From: SLLW01 sp964388615 | GTDB taxonomy: Bacteria > Bacteroidota > Rhodothermia > Balneolales > Natronogracilivirgulaceae | Direction: 5' to 3' | Assembly: GCA_964388615.1 (NCBI GenBank) | Contig: CAYMBG010000047.1 | Coordinates: 1-20,588, forward strand | Length of the DNA: 20,588 bases | Shown: positions 7,110 through 15,421 of the stretch, in pieces | Position numbering within the stretch: the stretch's first letter is position 1 | Layout of the letters: every line of letters starts with the position of its first letter | The notes under the pieces: model-generated | The model's database searches: none | What the model was told of the DNA's origin: nothing | The model's input: the letters and a program-made list of their open reading frames with translations, nothing else | Program-made: the position numbers and the translations under genes

Positions 7110-7208
7110 GGGGTAAGTCCTGCACGACCAGCTCCCTCTCAACTCCGTCAGGACCGGAAGGTAGCAGCGGCAGGAGGTCGTAGCGGTGCGATGCAGGTCG
7201 CTTACCCC
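7110..7208 (+). ncRNA. ffs: signal recognition particle RNA, bacterial small (4.5S) type
   Basis: About 99 bases folding into one long hairpin. The ends GGGGTAAG and CTTACCCC are perfectly complementary. The apical part contains the signature GTCAGGACCGGAAGGTAGCAGC, which I recognise from bacterial SRP RNAs: the GGAA tetraloop plus the symmetric and asymmetric internal loops that bind the M domain of Ffh. With Ffh and FtsY it targets membrane and secreted proteins to the Sec translocon. A T-run follows at once. I could not identify its promoter; it would have to overlap the tRNA-Ala terminator, or the two RNAs may be co-transcribed. Confidence 0.95.
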
Positions 7209-7216
7209 TTTTTTTT
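7201..7216 (+). terminator. ffs terminator: 3' stem arm plus eight T
   Basis: The closing arm CTTACCCC of the SRP RNA is followed by eight consecutive T residues (7209-7216), so the RNA's own long stem serves as the intrinsic terminator. Confidence 0.75.
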
Positions 7217-7225
7217 ATCCGTTCA

Positions 7226-8182
7226 TCAGGATGTTACCGATGCCGCGATCTCTTTCGAAATGGTTTCGGCATGTACGCGGGAATTTTCAATGAACCATTT
7301 ACTGGTATTGAGTCCCCCGCAAACAACACCTGCCAGGTAGATGCCCGCTACGTTGCTTTGCTGTGTCTGCTCGTCATACGATGGTACGAGATCCTCGCCA
7401 TGAAACGTAATGCCGATACGTTTCAGTAACTTGAAATCAGGCTCATAGCCGGTCATGGCCATAACAAAATCGTTTTGAACAGTTTGGATACCATCGGGGG
7501 TTCGGATGTCTACCTCTTTTTCCCGTATTTCGAGGATCTCTGAATTAAACCAGGCTTGAATGGCTCCTTCTTTAATACGGTTTTCGATGTCCGGCTTGAC
7601 CCAGTATTTAACATTCTCCTTGATGCCGGGTTCCCGCACGACCATCGTGACATCGGATCCGCATCGATAAGATTCAAGGGCAACATCCACCGCTGAATTA
7701 CCGGCACCAACGACCATGACTTTCATCAAGGCATAGGGATGTGGCTCATCGTAGTAGTGTTTTACTTTAGGAAGATCTTCTCCCGGTACATTCATTTTGT
7801 GAGCCCGGCCGTAAAAACCACTTGAAAGGATGATCTTTTCACTATCGTAAACCTCTTTGTCGGTCGTTATGACGAACTTTCCATCCGAGCCGCTTATGTC
7901 GCGGACTTCTTCGTATAAGTGTACCGGGAGCTCATAGCTTTCGGTTACTCTCCGGTAATATTCCAGAGCTTCACGCCGGGTAGGTTTTATACCATGGGAG
8001 ATGAAGGGAACACCTCCGATTTCCAATCGGTCGGAAGTCGAAAAAAAGGTCATATTGGTTGGATAGTGAAAAATGGAGTTGACCAGACACCCTTTGTCAA
8101 TGATCCGAAAGGGGATGTTATGTTTTTTTAGTTCAATTCCGCATGCCAGTCCAATAGGACCCGCTCCGATGATAGTGACCAT
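7226..8182 (-). CDS. ypdA: YpdA-family FAD/NADPH bacillithiol disulfide reductase
   Basis: A 318-residue flavoprotein. The N-terminal FAD motif is IIGAGPIGLACG (4-15); the NADPH motif is VMVVGAGNSAVDVALE (155-170). The segments FHYPTNMTFFSTSDRLEIGG (38-57) and WFIENSRVHAETI (296-308) are hallmarks of YpdA. In Firmicutes, YpdA (Bdr) uses NADPH to reduce bacillithiol disulfide in the cytoplasm. In Staphylococcus the flavin motif is GGGPCG with a redox-active cysteine (Cys14 there, from memory); here that position is Ile10, and a cysteine appears four residues later (Cys14). It is the second gene of an operon, 55 bases after the GNAT-nitrilase fusion, and ends facing the ffs terminator. No clear Shine-Dalgarno. 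A thioredoxin-reductase-like enzyme with another substrate is possible. Confidence 0.88.
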   Translation of the reverse strand: MVTIIGAGPIGLACGIELKKHNIPFRIIDKGCLVNSIFHYPTNMTFFSTSDRLEIGGVPFISHGIKPTRREALEYYRRVTESYELPVHLYEEVRDISGSDGKFVITTDKEVYDSEKIILSSGFYGRAHKMNVPGEDLPKVKHYYDEPHPYALMKVMVVGAGNSAVDVALESYRCGSDVTMVVREPGIKENVKYWVKPDIENRIKEGAIQAWFNSEILEIREKEVDIRTPDGIQTVQNDFVMAMTGYEPDFKLLKRIGITFHGEDLVPSYDEQTQQSNVAGIYLAGVVCGGLNTSKWFIENSRVHAETISKEIAASVTS

Positions 8183-8237
8183 ATTTACACTTTGTAGTAG
8201 ATTTCAGTTGATAATGTTCTTGATCTTACTATTTGAA

Positions 8238-9842
8238 CTACTCAAAATCTTCTTCGGCTTCGGAATGATCCGGTTCAAAAGCGGGATCATCCGGGGAGAG
8301 ACGACTGTATTCCGGCAAATCGCGAAACTGGACACTGTAGAGGTCTCCGCGCCGGTCTTTGAGTGGCATTACCGTTCCGGAGTGGCGTGAACGGCGTAGA
8401 ACCTCGGTATCGACGTCGGCCAGTACGACCATTTCGGCATTTTCATCCGACAGCGCGGCTATGCCATCACGACTGAAAGAAAAGTCGGATGGTGTGAAGA
8501 TCGCCGATTGCGCATATTGAATGGCCATGTTTTCCACGGATGGGATATTGCCGGTCGTTCCTGCCATGGCTACATACATCTGGTTTTCAATGGCCCGGGC
8601 TTGCGCGCAAGTGCGCACGCGTGTAAATCCATGTCGCTCATCCGTACAGAATGGCACGAAGAGGATATTGGCGCCGTTATCGACGGCATAACGGGCCATT
8701 TCGGGGAATTCCACATCATAACAGACGTTGATGGCGATTTTACCCCTGTCGGTGTCAAACACCTTGGGTATGGAGCCGGCTTGAACGCCCCACCAAAGGC
8801 TTTCGCTGGGCGTGATATGAATTTTGTACTGTTTCTCATATGTTCCATCCCGCCGGAACAGGTAGGAAACGTTGAAGACATTGTCTTTTTCCAATGTAAA
8901 ATGAGAACCACCAACGATATTCACATTGTAGCTAAGGGCCATGTCACGGAAAAACTCAATGTATTGTTCGGTGTAATCAGCCAGTTTTCGAGCTGCCAGT
9001 CCCGGCCGTTTTTCTTCTTCGTAACTAAGAAGCTGCGTGGTCAACAGCTCCGGGAATAACACGAAGTCGGATTTATAGTCGGAAGCTACATCCACAAAGT
9101 ATTCCACTTGCGTGGTGAAGTCTTCAAAAGAAGCGATCTTGCGCATCTGATACTGTACACAGCAGATCCTGACCGGCATGGAGGTAACACGTTGTTTGGG
9201 TACCTGTGATTGGTACTCAAAGTTGGTCCATTCCAAAAGTGCGGCATATCCGCTGGAATCGGTATCCTCATTTAAATAGCCTTTGATGATGCGTTTGACT
9301 ACAAAATCGTTTTGCAACTGAAAGGTCAGGATGGGATCATAAATTTTCTTACTCATGACCGAACGGACATACGTATAAATATCCATTTTATCCTGATATT
9401 TATGGTAATTGGGCAATCGGCCCCCTATCATAATCCGGCGAAGGTTCAATCGCCGGCAAAGTTCCATACGCTCCTCGTAAATACGGCGTCCGATCTTCAT
9501 ATCGCGATATTCCGGATCAACCATTACTTCGATACCGTAAAGCGTATCTCCTTCCGGATCATGGTTGCGGATATAACCATCGTCGGCGATCTCTTCCCAT
9601 GTGTGATCGGCAGAATATTCATCCAGATCCAGGATCAGGCTGTTGCTGGATCCAATTAACTCCCCTTCGAAAAACACCCCTATCTGACCCTCATTGAATT
9701 GCTTGATCTGGGAACGGAAATGGTTGTAACCATAGGGCTCCATGTCGGGGAAGCATTTCAGCTGTAATGCTTTCACTGTTTTGTAATCATTCATTTTTAA
9801 GGGCCTGATCTCCAGGCTGGGATTCTTCTGATCTAAGGTCAT
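8238..9842 (-). CDS. bifunctional GNAT acetyltransferase / carbon-nitrogen hydrolase fusion
   Basis: A 534-residue cytoplasmic fusion protein. Residues about 10-210 are a GNAT domain: strand VMVDP (106-110), then the acetyl-CoA loop RDMKIGRRIYEER (113-125). Residues about 222-510 are a nitrilase-superfamily domain with the full catalytic set: Glu265 in FPELL, Lys340 in YKIHITP and Cys374 in INVCYDVEFPE. The nitrilase half hydrolyses C-N bonds, usually amides, and relatives include omega-amidases and deaminated-glutathione amidases; the substrate here is unknown. The C-terminal tail (about 511-534) is acidic. Fusions of this order occur in many Bacteroidota genomes, so it is not a local accident. 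It is the first gene of an operon with ypdA and has a good upstream promoter. No Shine-Dalgarno precedes the ATG at 9842. Confidence 0.88.
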   Translation of the reverse strand: MTLDQKNPSLEIRPLKMNDYKTVKALQLKCFPDMEPYGYNHFRSQIKQFNEGQIGVFFEGELIGSSNSLILDLDEYSADHTWEEIADDGYIRNHDPEGDTLYGIEVMVDPEYRDMKIGRRIYEERMELCRRLNLRRIMIGGRLPNYHKYQDKMDIYTYVRSVMSKKIYDPILTFQLQNDFVVKRIIKGYLNEDTDSSGYAALLEWTNFEYQSQVPKQRVTSMPVRICCVQYQMRKIASFEDFTTQVEYFVDVASDYKSDFVLFPELLTTQLLSYEEEKRPGLAARKLADYTEQYIEFFRDMALSYNVNIVGGSHFTLEKDNVFNVSYLFRRDGTYEKQYKIHITPSESLWWGVQAGSIPKVFDTDRGKIAINVCYDVEFPEMARYAVDNGANILFVPFCTDERHGFTRVRTCAQARAIENQMYVAMAGTTGNIPSVENMAIQYAQSAIFTPSDFSFSRDGIAALSDENAEMVVLADVDTEVLRRSRHSGTVMPLKDRRGDLYSVQFRDLPEYSRLSPDDPAFEPDHSEAEEDFE

Positions 9843-9887
9843 TTTAGGATAGTATGAAGTATTTGAATAATGCTGTTAAATCGTATG

Positions 9888-9919
9888 CAAATTTATAAAA
9901 CCGGCCTGTGTGAATCAAA
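9888..9919 (-). promoter_or_regulatory. Bacteroidota-type promoter of the GNAT-nitrilase/ypdA operon
   Basis: The minus strand reads TTTG, a 20-base spacer, then TAAATTTG, with both boxes matching the consensus exactly. The start of transcription should be near 9881, leaving a leader of about 40 bases. Confidence 0.7.
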
Positions 9920-9994
9920 GTAGGCTTTTGAATGGAGTAATATTCCTTTGTGCAGGATCACTCAGGTTTTGGTATTATTAGAGTGAAAGTGCGG

Positions 9995-10031
9995 ACGGTT
10001 CTTTCTGAACACAAGATGATGTTCAAACCGT
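9995..10031 (+). other. hairpin upstream of the thioesterase gene
   Basis: ACGGTT (9995-10000) pairs with AACCGT (10026-10031), and TGAACA (10006-10011) with TGTTCA (10020-10025). A five-base bulge (CTTTC) separates the two stems on one side, with an eight-base apical loop. It lies about 40 bases before the thioesterase start, with no T-run after it, so a leader RNA structure or protein-binding site is more likely than a terminator. Confidence 0.35.
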
Positions 10032-10072
10032 TTCTGTGCGGGTTTATTGTTTATGGAACGTGATATTTAATT

Positions 10073-10597
10073 ATGGCAAAAAATAAATTGAAGACCGTTG
10101 CTTGTTCCAGGGTCAGAAAAAACGAACTGGTGATGCCGAACGACACCAATCCGCTTGGCAAATTGATGGGTGGCCAACTTATGAAATGGATGGATATCTG
10201 TTCTGCGATTTCGGCACAACGCCATTGCAACCGTAATGTAGTGACCGTAGCAGTGGACAGTGTGGAATTTGTCAGTGCCGTGGATCTGGGCGAGGTGGTG
10301 GTCATTGAGGCCGAGGTGACCAGGGCGTTTCGCTCCTCCATGGAGGTGGCCATGCGGGTTTGGGCGGAAAATCTGCGAACCGGCAGCAAACGTCTTTGTA
10401 CTACTTCATTTTATACTTTTGTGGCGGTGGATGCCGACGGTAAAACGGTTCCGGTTCCGGAAATTGTGCCGGAAACCGGTTTTGAAAAACAACGGTATGA
10501 AAAGGCGGAGGAGCGTCGTAACCGTCGTCTTCAGTATTCAAGGGAGGTCCGCGAAATGGCACGGATATTCCAGATTGACGAGGAAACGGGTGAATAA
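10073..10597 (+). CDS. acyl-CoA thioesterase, hotdog fold (YciA/BFIT-like)
   Basis: A 174-residue cytoplasmic enzyme with a single hotdog domain. The signature MPNDTNPLGKLMGGQLMKWM (21-40) plus Asp41 is the acyl-CoA thioesterase motif: Asn26, Gly29, the GG pair at 33-34 and Asp41 start the long central helix. The sheet follows in VTVAVDSVEFVSAVDLGEVV and ends with the SFYTFVAVD strand (112-120). Relatives (YciA, BACH, Acot) hydrolyse acyl-CoA to free fatty acid and CoA and often assemble as hexamers. The last 40 residues are charged and helical. The ATG lacks a Shine-Dalgarno. The gene is divergent from the GNAT-nitrilase operon, and its stop codon lies only five bases from that of the opposing protease gene. 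Confidence 0.88.
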   Translation: MAKNKLKTVACSRVRKNELVMPNDTNPLGKLMGGQLMKWMDICSAISAQRHCNRNVVTVAVDSVEFVSAVDLGEVVVIEAEVTRAFRSSMEVAMRVWAENLRTGSKRLCTTSFYTFVAVDADGKTVPVPEIVPETGFEKQRYEKAEERRNRRLQYSREVREMARIFQIDEETGE

Positions 10598-10602
10598 AAT
10601 AG

Positions 10603-13600
10603 TTATTTGACCAGATTCATCTTGATGGTTTCAGTATGATTGTTTGCTCGTAGCACGGCTATATATATGCCGCTTGCAAGTCCCGAAGCATCAAAATGAG
10701 CGACATGGTGTTGTTGATTAACGGGTCCATTTACAAGCGTACGAACCTTTTGTCCTAAAAGGTTGTAAACAGCCAATTCAGCATGACCTGTTTCCGGGAG
10801 GTAGTACTCGATCATGGTAGTGCTGTTGAAGGGGTTTGGGTAGTTTTGCGAAAGTGCGGGATGATCCGGGAGCTCTTCACCATGCCGTGCGGGATCTTCT
10901 GCAGATGTCCCGTAGACATGATGGTTCCTGGCGCGCTCAAGCTGTAAACGCATTTCTACGTCCGTTTCACCCCAGGCATATACGAATCCAACCTCGATGG
11001 TCTCCTGGGGTTCCAGGGTATAAGGACCGCTACCGGTTACGATGGAAATATCCGCATTATCAACATAGACTTGTTCGGTACCCGCTGTAAGTGCAAGGCG
11101 TTTTTCGTCATCGGTAAAACCGTCGAAATCCGAATCCCCTTCATTGTAATTGATTCCGAAACGCAGACTGTCCTGCCGGGTTTCGGCTTTATCCAGCGTC
11201 ATAGGAGAATTGTTGTCTATGGCAAGCGCACTGGATACCGGTCCCATGTGTCCGACCGCTACATAAGGGGGGCCGGATTGGTCATAGGCATAGACCAGGC
11301 TGTCTTCCCGGATGAACCGGGTATAATTGGAATCAAAGTTCAGGATGTCCCAATCGTTAAACAATCCCACATACATGTCATCGTATGTGGCCGTACCGTC
11401 GTTTGTTATTTCGAATTGAATATAGAAAGAGCGCTCTAATCTTTCCCTGGACAATGCATAGCTATAAAGCTCAATAAAAAGGTCATCGGCTTCAGGGTGT
11501 TCAGCGGAAGTAAAAACGGCATTCCCGGAAACACGGTTTTCACCGGTATGAAGTTCCTCCCTGGAGAAACGGACATTCTCAACAGGCTTAAAATGTCTGG
11601 TGATATTTGTGGAATCCCGCACCTGATTTATGACCACCGGACTGGGCTCAGATGTGCCTGCTGCGTATCTGTCAGCAGCGATCATCAAGCCACCTTCGTA
11701 AAGAATATTTTCATAGTCACCCGGGATGAAGCCGACGCCGCCGCTTGAGGTGAGCGCATCAATAAAGCCGATGGTTCCGTCGGATGAGATGGAGGCCCGG
11801 ATCGTGTTGGCATCCAGCATATCGTAGAAAAGGTTTTCGTATTTGAACATGTGGAAGTCCGTGTAATCCTGGGTATTGTCTTTGAAGTCCAGTCGGAAAA
11901 GGGGTGTTTCATCAGTCTGGTAATCCGCTGAAATTTCAATGTCCAATTGCACATGGAATGTATCCTGGGTATTGACCTGGCCGGTAGATATTTCGGGGGT
12001 CAAAGCCACTATGTCGGGGGTGAGTACATCCAGTTCAAACGACAGCTCATTTGTCGCTTGACCATGATTGACGGCACGCAATGTAATGGTGCCTGACTCT
12101 CCCATACTGATTTTATCACCGTCCTCATTTTCAAAAATGGCATCGAGTATTTGAATGCCGGGTTTGATATCAACCAGGGAGGAATAAGCGTCAATCATCC
12201 CTTTTCCAAGGCGATGGTCGTAACGCGCTTCGGTATTCATGTGATCAATAGAGGCGGCATTAGAACGGATCTGGGAAGCGATCCGTCCGGGCTTCCAGTC
12301 CGGATTTTCGGCTTTTATGAGTGCCGCCAGTCCGCTGACTACAGGTGCTGCCATGGACGTGCCGGTGTTGGTCTCGTAAAGCGGGGTCCACTCTTCGGCA
12401 TGGTCATCGAAATCAAAAGTGGTACTTAGTAACCTTTGTCCACTTGCGAACACGTCAACAAAAAAACCGTAATTGGAGAAGGCGGATATTTGATAGCTCA
12501 CGGCACTGGTAACAGATCCAACCGCAATAGCATTTTCATAAGCTGCTGGAAAAAAGGGGACATCATTTCCCTCGTTTCCCGCTGCGGCAATGACCAATGA
12601 CCCGCTTTCAGTGGCAAAATCTACTGCTTGCTTACCAAATTCAGAGAAACCGGGTCCGCCGAAGCTGCAATTGATAATATCGGCATCATTCAAAGCGGAG
12701 TAAATGATGCCATGATAGCCATAAGCAATTTGTCCGGGGTAATCTTCGGTACCGCCGGCCCTGACCGGCATGAATTTTGAGTTGAATCCCGTGCCGGCTA
12801 TTCCGATTTCGTTATCGGTATCTGCCGCTGCTGTTCCTGCGACATGAGTACCGTGTGTGGAGTAGGTTCCAACCGGATTTGCATTTTGTACGGGATCTTC
12901 CCCTTCGAATACATCGCCGCTTTCCCAGAAATTCCATCCAATGGTGTCATTTTCGATCTCCCATCCGGCCGGTGAGAAAAATTCGCTGGCTCTTCCGGGT
13001 TCCGGGTTTCGCCAAAGTTTGTTGGCCAGGTCGGGATGATCGTAGTACACTCCGCTGTCTACGATGGAGATTACGACATCCTCTGAGCCATGGGTGACAT
13101 CCCATGCACGATGGAAATTTTGTCCCACAAAGTAGTTCTGCCCATCTTCACCGTATAATGAATCGTTTGGGATGTAGGTTTGTTGTGTGTGACGCACATA
13201 GTGCGGCTCGGCATATGCGACACCAGGGAGTTCACGAATTTCACGGGAGAGCGTGATGGGGTCCTCTCCTGAGGTATAACGGATAAAGAAAGTTCGTTTG
13301 AAAGCCTCGGTTAGTTCAGCAAGACGATGGGAATGATTGCCCGGTTGTCGAATAGCTTTTGCATGATCCGGTAAGTTGGAACGAAATACGGGAGTTTTGT
13401 CCTGTACGCCGTGACTGTTCAGATGCCGCTCAAGTATGGAGGCAGGGTTTTCGGTCGAAACTTCGTCAAATGATTTACTTTCGGTATGTTTGCTCTTGTT
13501 GTTTGATTCTAATTGATTCTGTTTTTCAATGAATGAATCCGGATCTTCAAGTTGCACGATGATACGGCCCGGGAGGTAGCTTACAGTGTCTTTTGAGGGA

Positions 13601-13668
13601 AAGGCCGGAGCTTTGATACCAGATAGAAATAGTAACGAAAGTATTGTAATGAGCGAAAAGTAGCGCAT
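10603..13668 (-). CDS. secreted S8 subtilisin-like serine protease with T9SS type A sorting domain
   Basis: A 1021-residue exported protease. A signal peptide (about 1-22) is followed by a propeptide (to about 165) of the subtilisin-inhibitor type, with LPGRIIVQL and an AYAEPHYVR end. The peptidase S8 domain spans about 180-490, with the complete triad Asp204 (IVDSGVYYDHPDL), His272 (STHGTHVAGT) and Ser438 (NTGTSMAAP), and oxyanion Asn365 (AAGNEGN). Residues about 500-930 are beta-rich, containing a CARDB-like stretch and a long region I do not recognise. Residues 939-1021 (LSQNYPNPFNSTT to KMNLVK) are a type A T9SS C-terminal domain, so it should cross the outer membrane through T9SS and be anchored or released. 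AGGG six bases before the ATG supports the start. It lies alone, convergent with the thioesterase gene. Substrates are unknown. Confidence 0.93.
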   Translation of the reverse strand: MRYFSLITILSLLFLSGIKAPAFPSKDTVSYLPGRIIVQLEDPDSFIEKQNQLESNNKSKHTESKSFDEVSTENPASILERHLNSHGVQDKTPVFRSNLPDHAKAIRQPGNHSHRLAELTEAFKRTFFIRYTSGEDPITLSREIRELPGVAYAEPHYVRHTQQTYIPNDSLYGEDGQNYFVGQNFHRAWDVTHGSEDVVISIVDSGVYYDHPDLANKLWRNPEPGRASEFFSPAGWEIENDTIGWNFWESGDVFEGEDPVQNANPVGTYSTHGTHVAGTAAADTDNEIGIAGTGFNSKFMPVRAGGTEDYPGQIAYGYHGIIYSALNDADIINCSFGGPGFSEFGKQAVDFATESGSLVIAAAGNEGNDVPFFPAAYENAIAVGSVTSAVSYQISAFSNYGFFVDVFASGQRLLSTTFDFDDHAEEWTPLYETNTGTSMAAPVVSGLAALIKAENPDWKPGRIASQIRSNAASIDHMNTEARYDHRLGKGMIDAYSSLVDIKPGIQILDAIFENEDGDKISMGESGTITLRAVNHGQATNELSFELDVLTPDIVALTPEISTGQVNTQDTFHVQLDIEISADYQTDETPLFRLDFKDNTQDYTDFHMFKYENLFYDMLDANTIRASISSDGTIGFIDALTSSGGVGFIPGDYENILYEGGLMIAADRYAAGTSEPSPVVINQVRDSTNITRHFKPVENVRFSREELHTGENRVSGNAVFTSAEHPEADDLFIELYSYALSRERLERSFYIQFEITNDGTATYDDMYVGLFNDWDILNFDSNYTRFIREDSLVYAYDQSGPPYVAVGHMGPVSSALAIDNNSPMTLDKAETRQDSLRFGINYNEGDSDFDGFTDDEKRLALTAGTEQVYVDNADISIVTGSGPYTLEPQETIEVGFVYAWGETDVEMRLQLERARNHHVYGTSAEDPARHGEELPDHPALSQNYPNPFNSTTMIEYYLPETGHAELAVYNLLGQKVRTLVNGPVNQQHHVAHFDASGLASGIYIAVLRANNHTETIKMNLVK

Positions 13669-13803
13669 GGGCGACCCTGTTTGCCTTATGAATGTTTAAA
13701 CGTTTCCGGAAAGATTGCAGGAAGATCTATCATATTAAAATAAAGTATTTAAGCCGGAAATGTTGTAGGATCAAGTAAAACTGTTAATTTTAAAGAAATA
13801 TTA

Positions 13804-15246
13804 ATGATTAAATGGCCTTCTTCGATGCAGGGATCTTTTATTGAAAATGAATTAAAAACGTATGAGCGGTATAAAGAAACAGCCCTATCCCACCGGCGTT
13901 TCAAACATCATGATATTGTACCACTGCTCGAAAATTTGTCAGGACATCATCATGTCAACATAGCAGAGGAGGGAAGGTCAGCTGAGGGCAGAAGCGTATA
14001 TCGGGTAACAATTGGAAGTGGCAAGGTACCGGTCCTTATGTGGTCGCAGATGCACGGGGATGAACCCACCGCTACAATGGCGCTTTTTGACTTGTTGAAT
14101 CGCTTGACGGCCGGGAAAGATGAAACAGAAACCGACCCATCGATCGATGAAATTTTACGCAATGTGACACTTCATCTGATACCGATGCTTAATCCGGATG
14201 CGGTACAACGTTTTCAGCGATTAACGCCCTATGGGGTAGACATGAATCGGGATGCATTGGCAAGACAGTGTCCGGAGTCACGGTTGCTTAAGCGTGTTCG
14301 TGATGATACAGGGGCTGAATTTGGCTTTAATTTACACGATCAAAATACGCGTTATACGCCAGGTGACGCGCCAGAGAGTACGTTAATAGCATTTTTGTCA
14401 CCTCCTTATGACGCAAATAAAAGCATTGATTCCGTAAGAGGTAATAGTATGAAGATTATTACGGGTCTTCATGAGATGCTACGGCCCATTATCCCGGGAC
14501 GGGTTGCTTCATTCTCTGACGAGTTTGAACCGCGAGCTTTCGGGGATAACATGCAGAAATGGGGTACCAGTACGATTCTGATAGAAAGTGGTGGCATGAG
14601 AGGGGATAGGGAGAAGCAATTTATCCGTAAGTTGAACTATCTGTCATTATTGGAGTCGTTAAGACTTATTGCCACAGGAGCCTATGAGCGCTATAGCTGT
14701 AAGGAATATGATGCAATTCCACCCAATAAGCTACGATTGTTTGATGTATTATTTCGTAACGCGGTCCTCGATTTTAATGATTGTCAAATTTCTATGGATA
14801 TCGGAATAAATCGAATTGAAAAGAATAATGGGGATTGTTCAGGATTTTATATAAAGGGCGAAGTTGCGGAAGTTGGGGATCTTTCCACCTGTAACGGCTA
14901 TGAGGAGTATGACGCGTCAGGATTAAAGGTTATGCCAGGGAAATTATATACGGAGGCAGTGGATACGGTTGAGAACCTCAGCCTGTCCAGAATCAAAGGG
15001 CTTATTAGGGACGGGTACACCACATTGAAAGTCAATCAATTACCAAGAGAGCCCTTTTCGGATTTTCCTGTGAATTTTGCAGGGTCACAATGGCAGGAGC
15101 CTGTTTATATTATCCCTGAAACCGATGCCAATCTGGTTTTCTGTAGAAATGATAATCAAGAGCCATTGTATGTCGTAATCAACGGCTTTGTAATGGATCT
15201 TCGTCAGGATAGCAAGATGCCTGAAAATACATTGGTTTATCCGTGA
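13804..15246 (+). CDS. M14-family zinc carboxypeptidase-like protein without a signal peptide
   Basis: A 480-residue predicted zinc peptidase. The M14 metal set is complete: His84 and Glu87 in SQMHGDEPTA, then His178 in FNLHDQN; the catalytic glutamate is Glu261 in TILIESGG. VDMNRD (145-150) supplies the substrate-binding Asn-Arg. No signal peptide or membrane segment is visible, so the protein appears cytoplasmic, unlike most bacterial M14 enzymes. Residues about 290-480 form an extra C-terminal part I cannot assign. Possible roles are processing of peptides or peptidoglycan fragments, or amide deacylation as in aspartoacylase-like relatives. Stretches look poorer in G+C than neighbouring genes when counted by eye (about 35% in one 60-base line). 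No Shine-Dalgarno; the internal Met8 is an alternative start. It stands alone before the DsbA-VKOR pair. Confidence 0.8.
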   Translation: MIKWPSSMQGSFIENELKTYERYKETALSHRRFKHHDIVPLLENLSGHHHVNIAEEGRSAEGRSVYRVTIGSGKVPVLMWSQMHGDEPTATMALFDLLNRLTAGKDETETDPSIDEILRNVTLHLIPMLNPDAVQRFQRLTPYGVDMNRDALARQCPESRLLKRVRDDTGAEFGFNLHDQNTRYTPGDAPESTLIAFLSPPYDANKSIDSVRGNSMKIITGLHEMLRPIIPGRVASFSDEFEPRAFGDNMQKWGTSTILIESGGMRGDREKQFIRKLNYLSLLESLRLIATGAYERYSCKEYDAIPPNKLRLFDVLFRNAVLDFNDCQISMDIGINRIEKNNGDCSGFYIKGEVAEVGDLSTCNGYEEYDASGLKVMPGKLYTEAVDTVENLSLSRIKGLIRDGYTTLKVNQLPREPFSDFPVNFAGSQWQEPVYIIPETDANLVFCRNDNQEPLYVVINGFVMDLRQDSKMPENTLVYP

Positions 15247-15308
15247 ACCTGTTGTCATCCGGATCAAAAAATCTGTGATTGCAGTGCATAAATATGGGGA
15301 ATATTTCG

Positions 15309-15339
15309 TTTGTAACTGGTAAGAATAAGTGTGTTTTTG
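15309..15339 (+). promoter_or_regulatory. Bacteroidota-type promoter of the DsbA-VKOR pair
   Basis: TTTG (15309-15312), a 19-base spacer, then TGTTTTTG (15332-15339), one mismatch from the consensus. Transcription should begin near 15346, which rules out the ATG at 15329 and supports the start at 15422. Confidence 0.55.
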
Positions 15340-15421
15340 TTACAGTCGTCTGCAAATGGTAAATAGAATTTGTAGATTATACATTCTCAACTATATAATA
15401 ATCTGGAATTTTGGTTTTGTT

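Noticed and set aside
8508..9059. A 183-codon open frame antisense to the GNAT-nitrilase gene.
   Set aside because: It lies wholly inside a gene with intact catalytic motifs on the other strand, and its translation has no domain-like pattern.
15329..15421. Longer N-terminus for the DsbA-like protein.
   Set aside because: The extra 31 residues are not signal-like, and the predicted transcription start falls within them.
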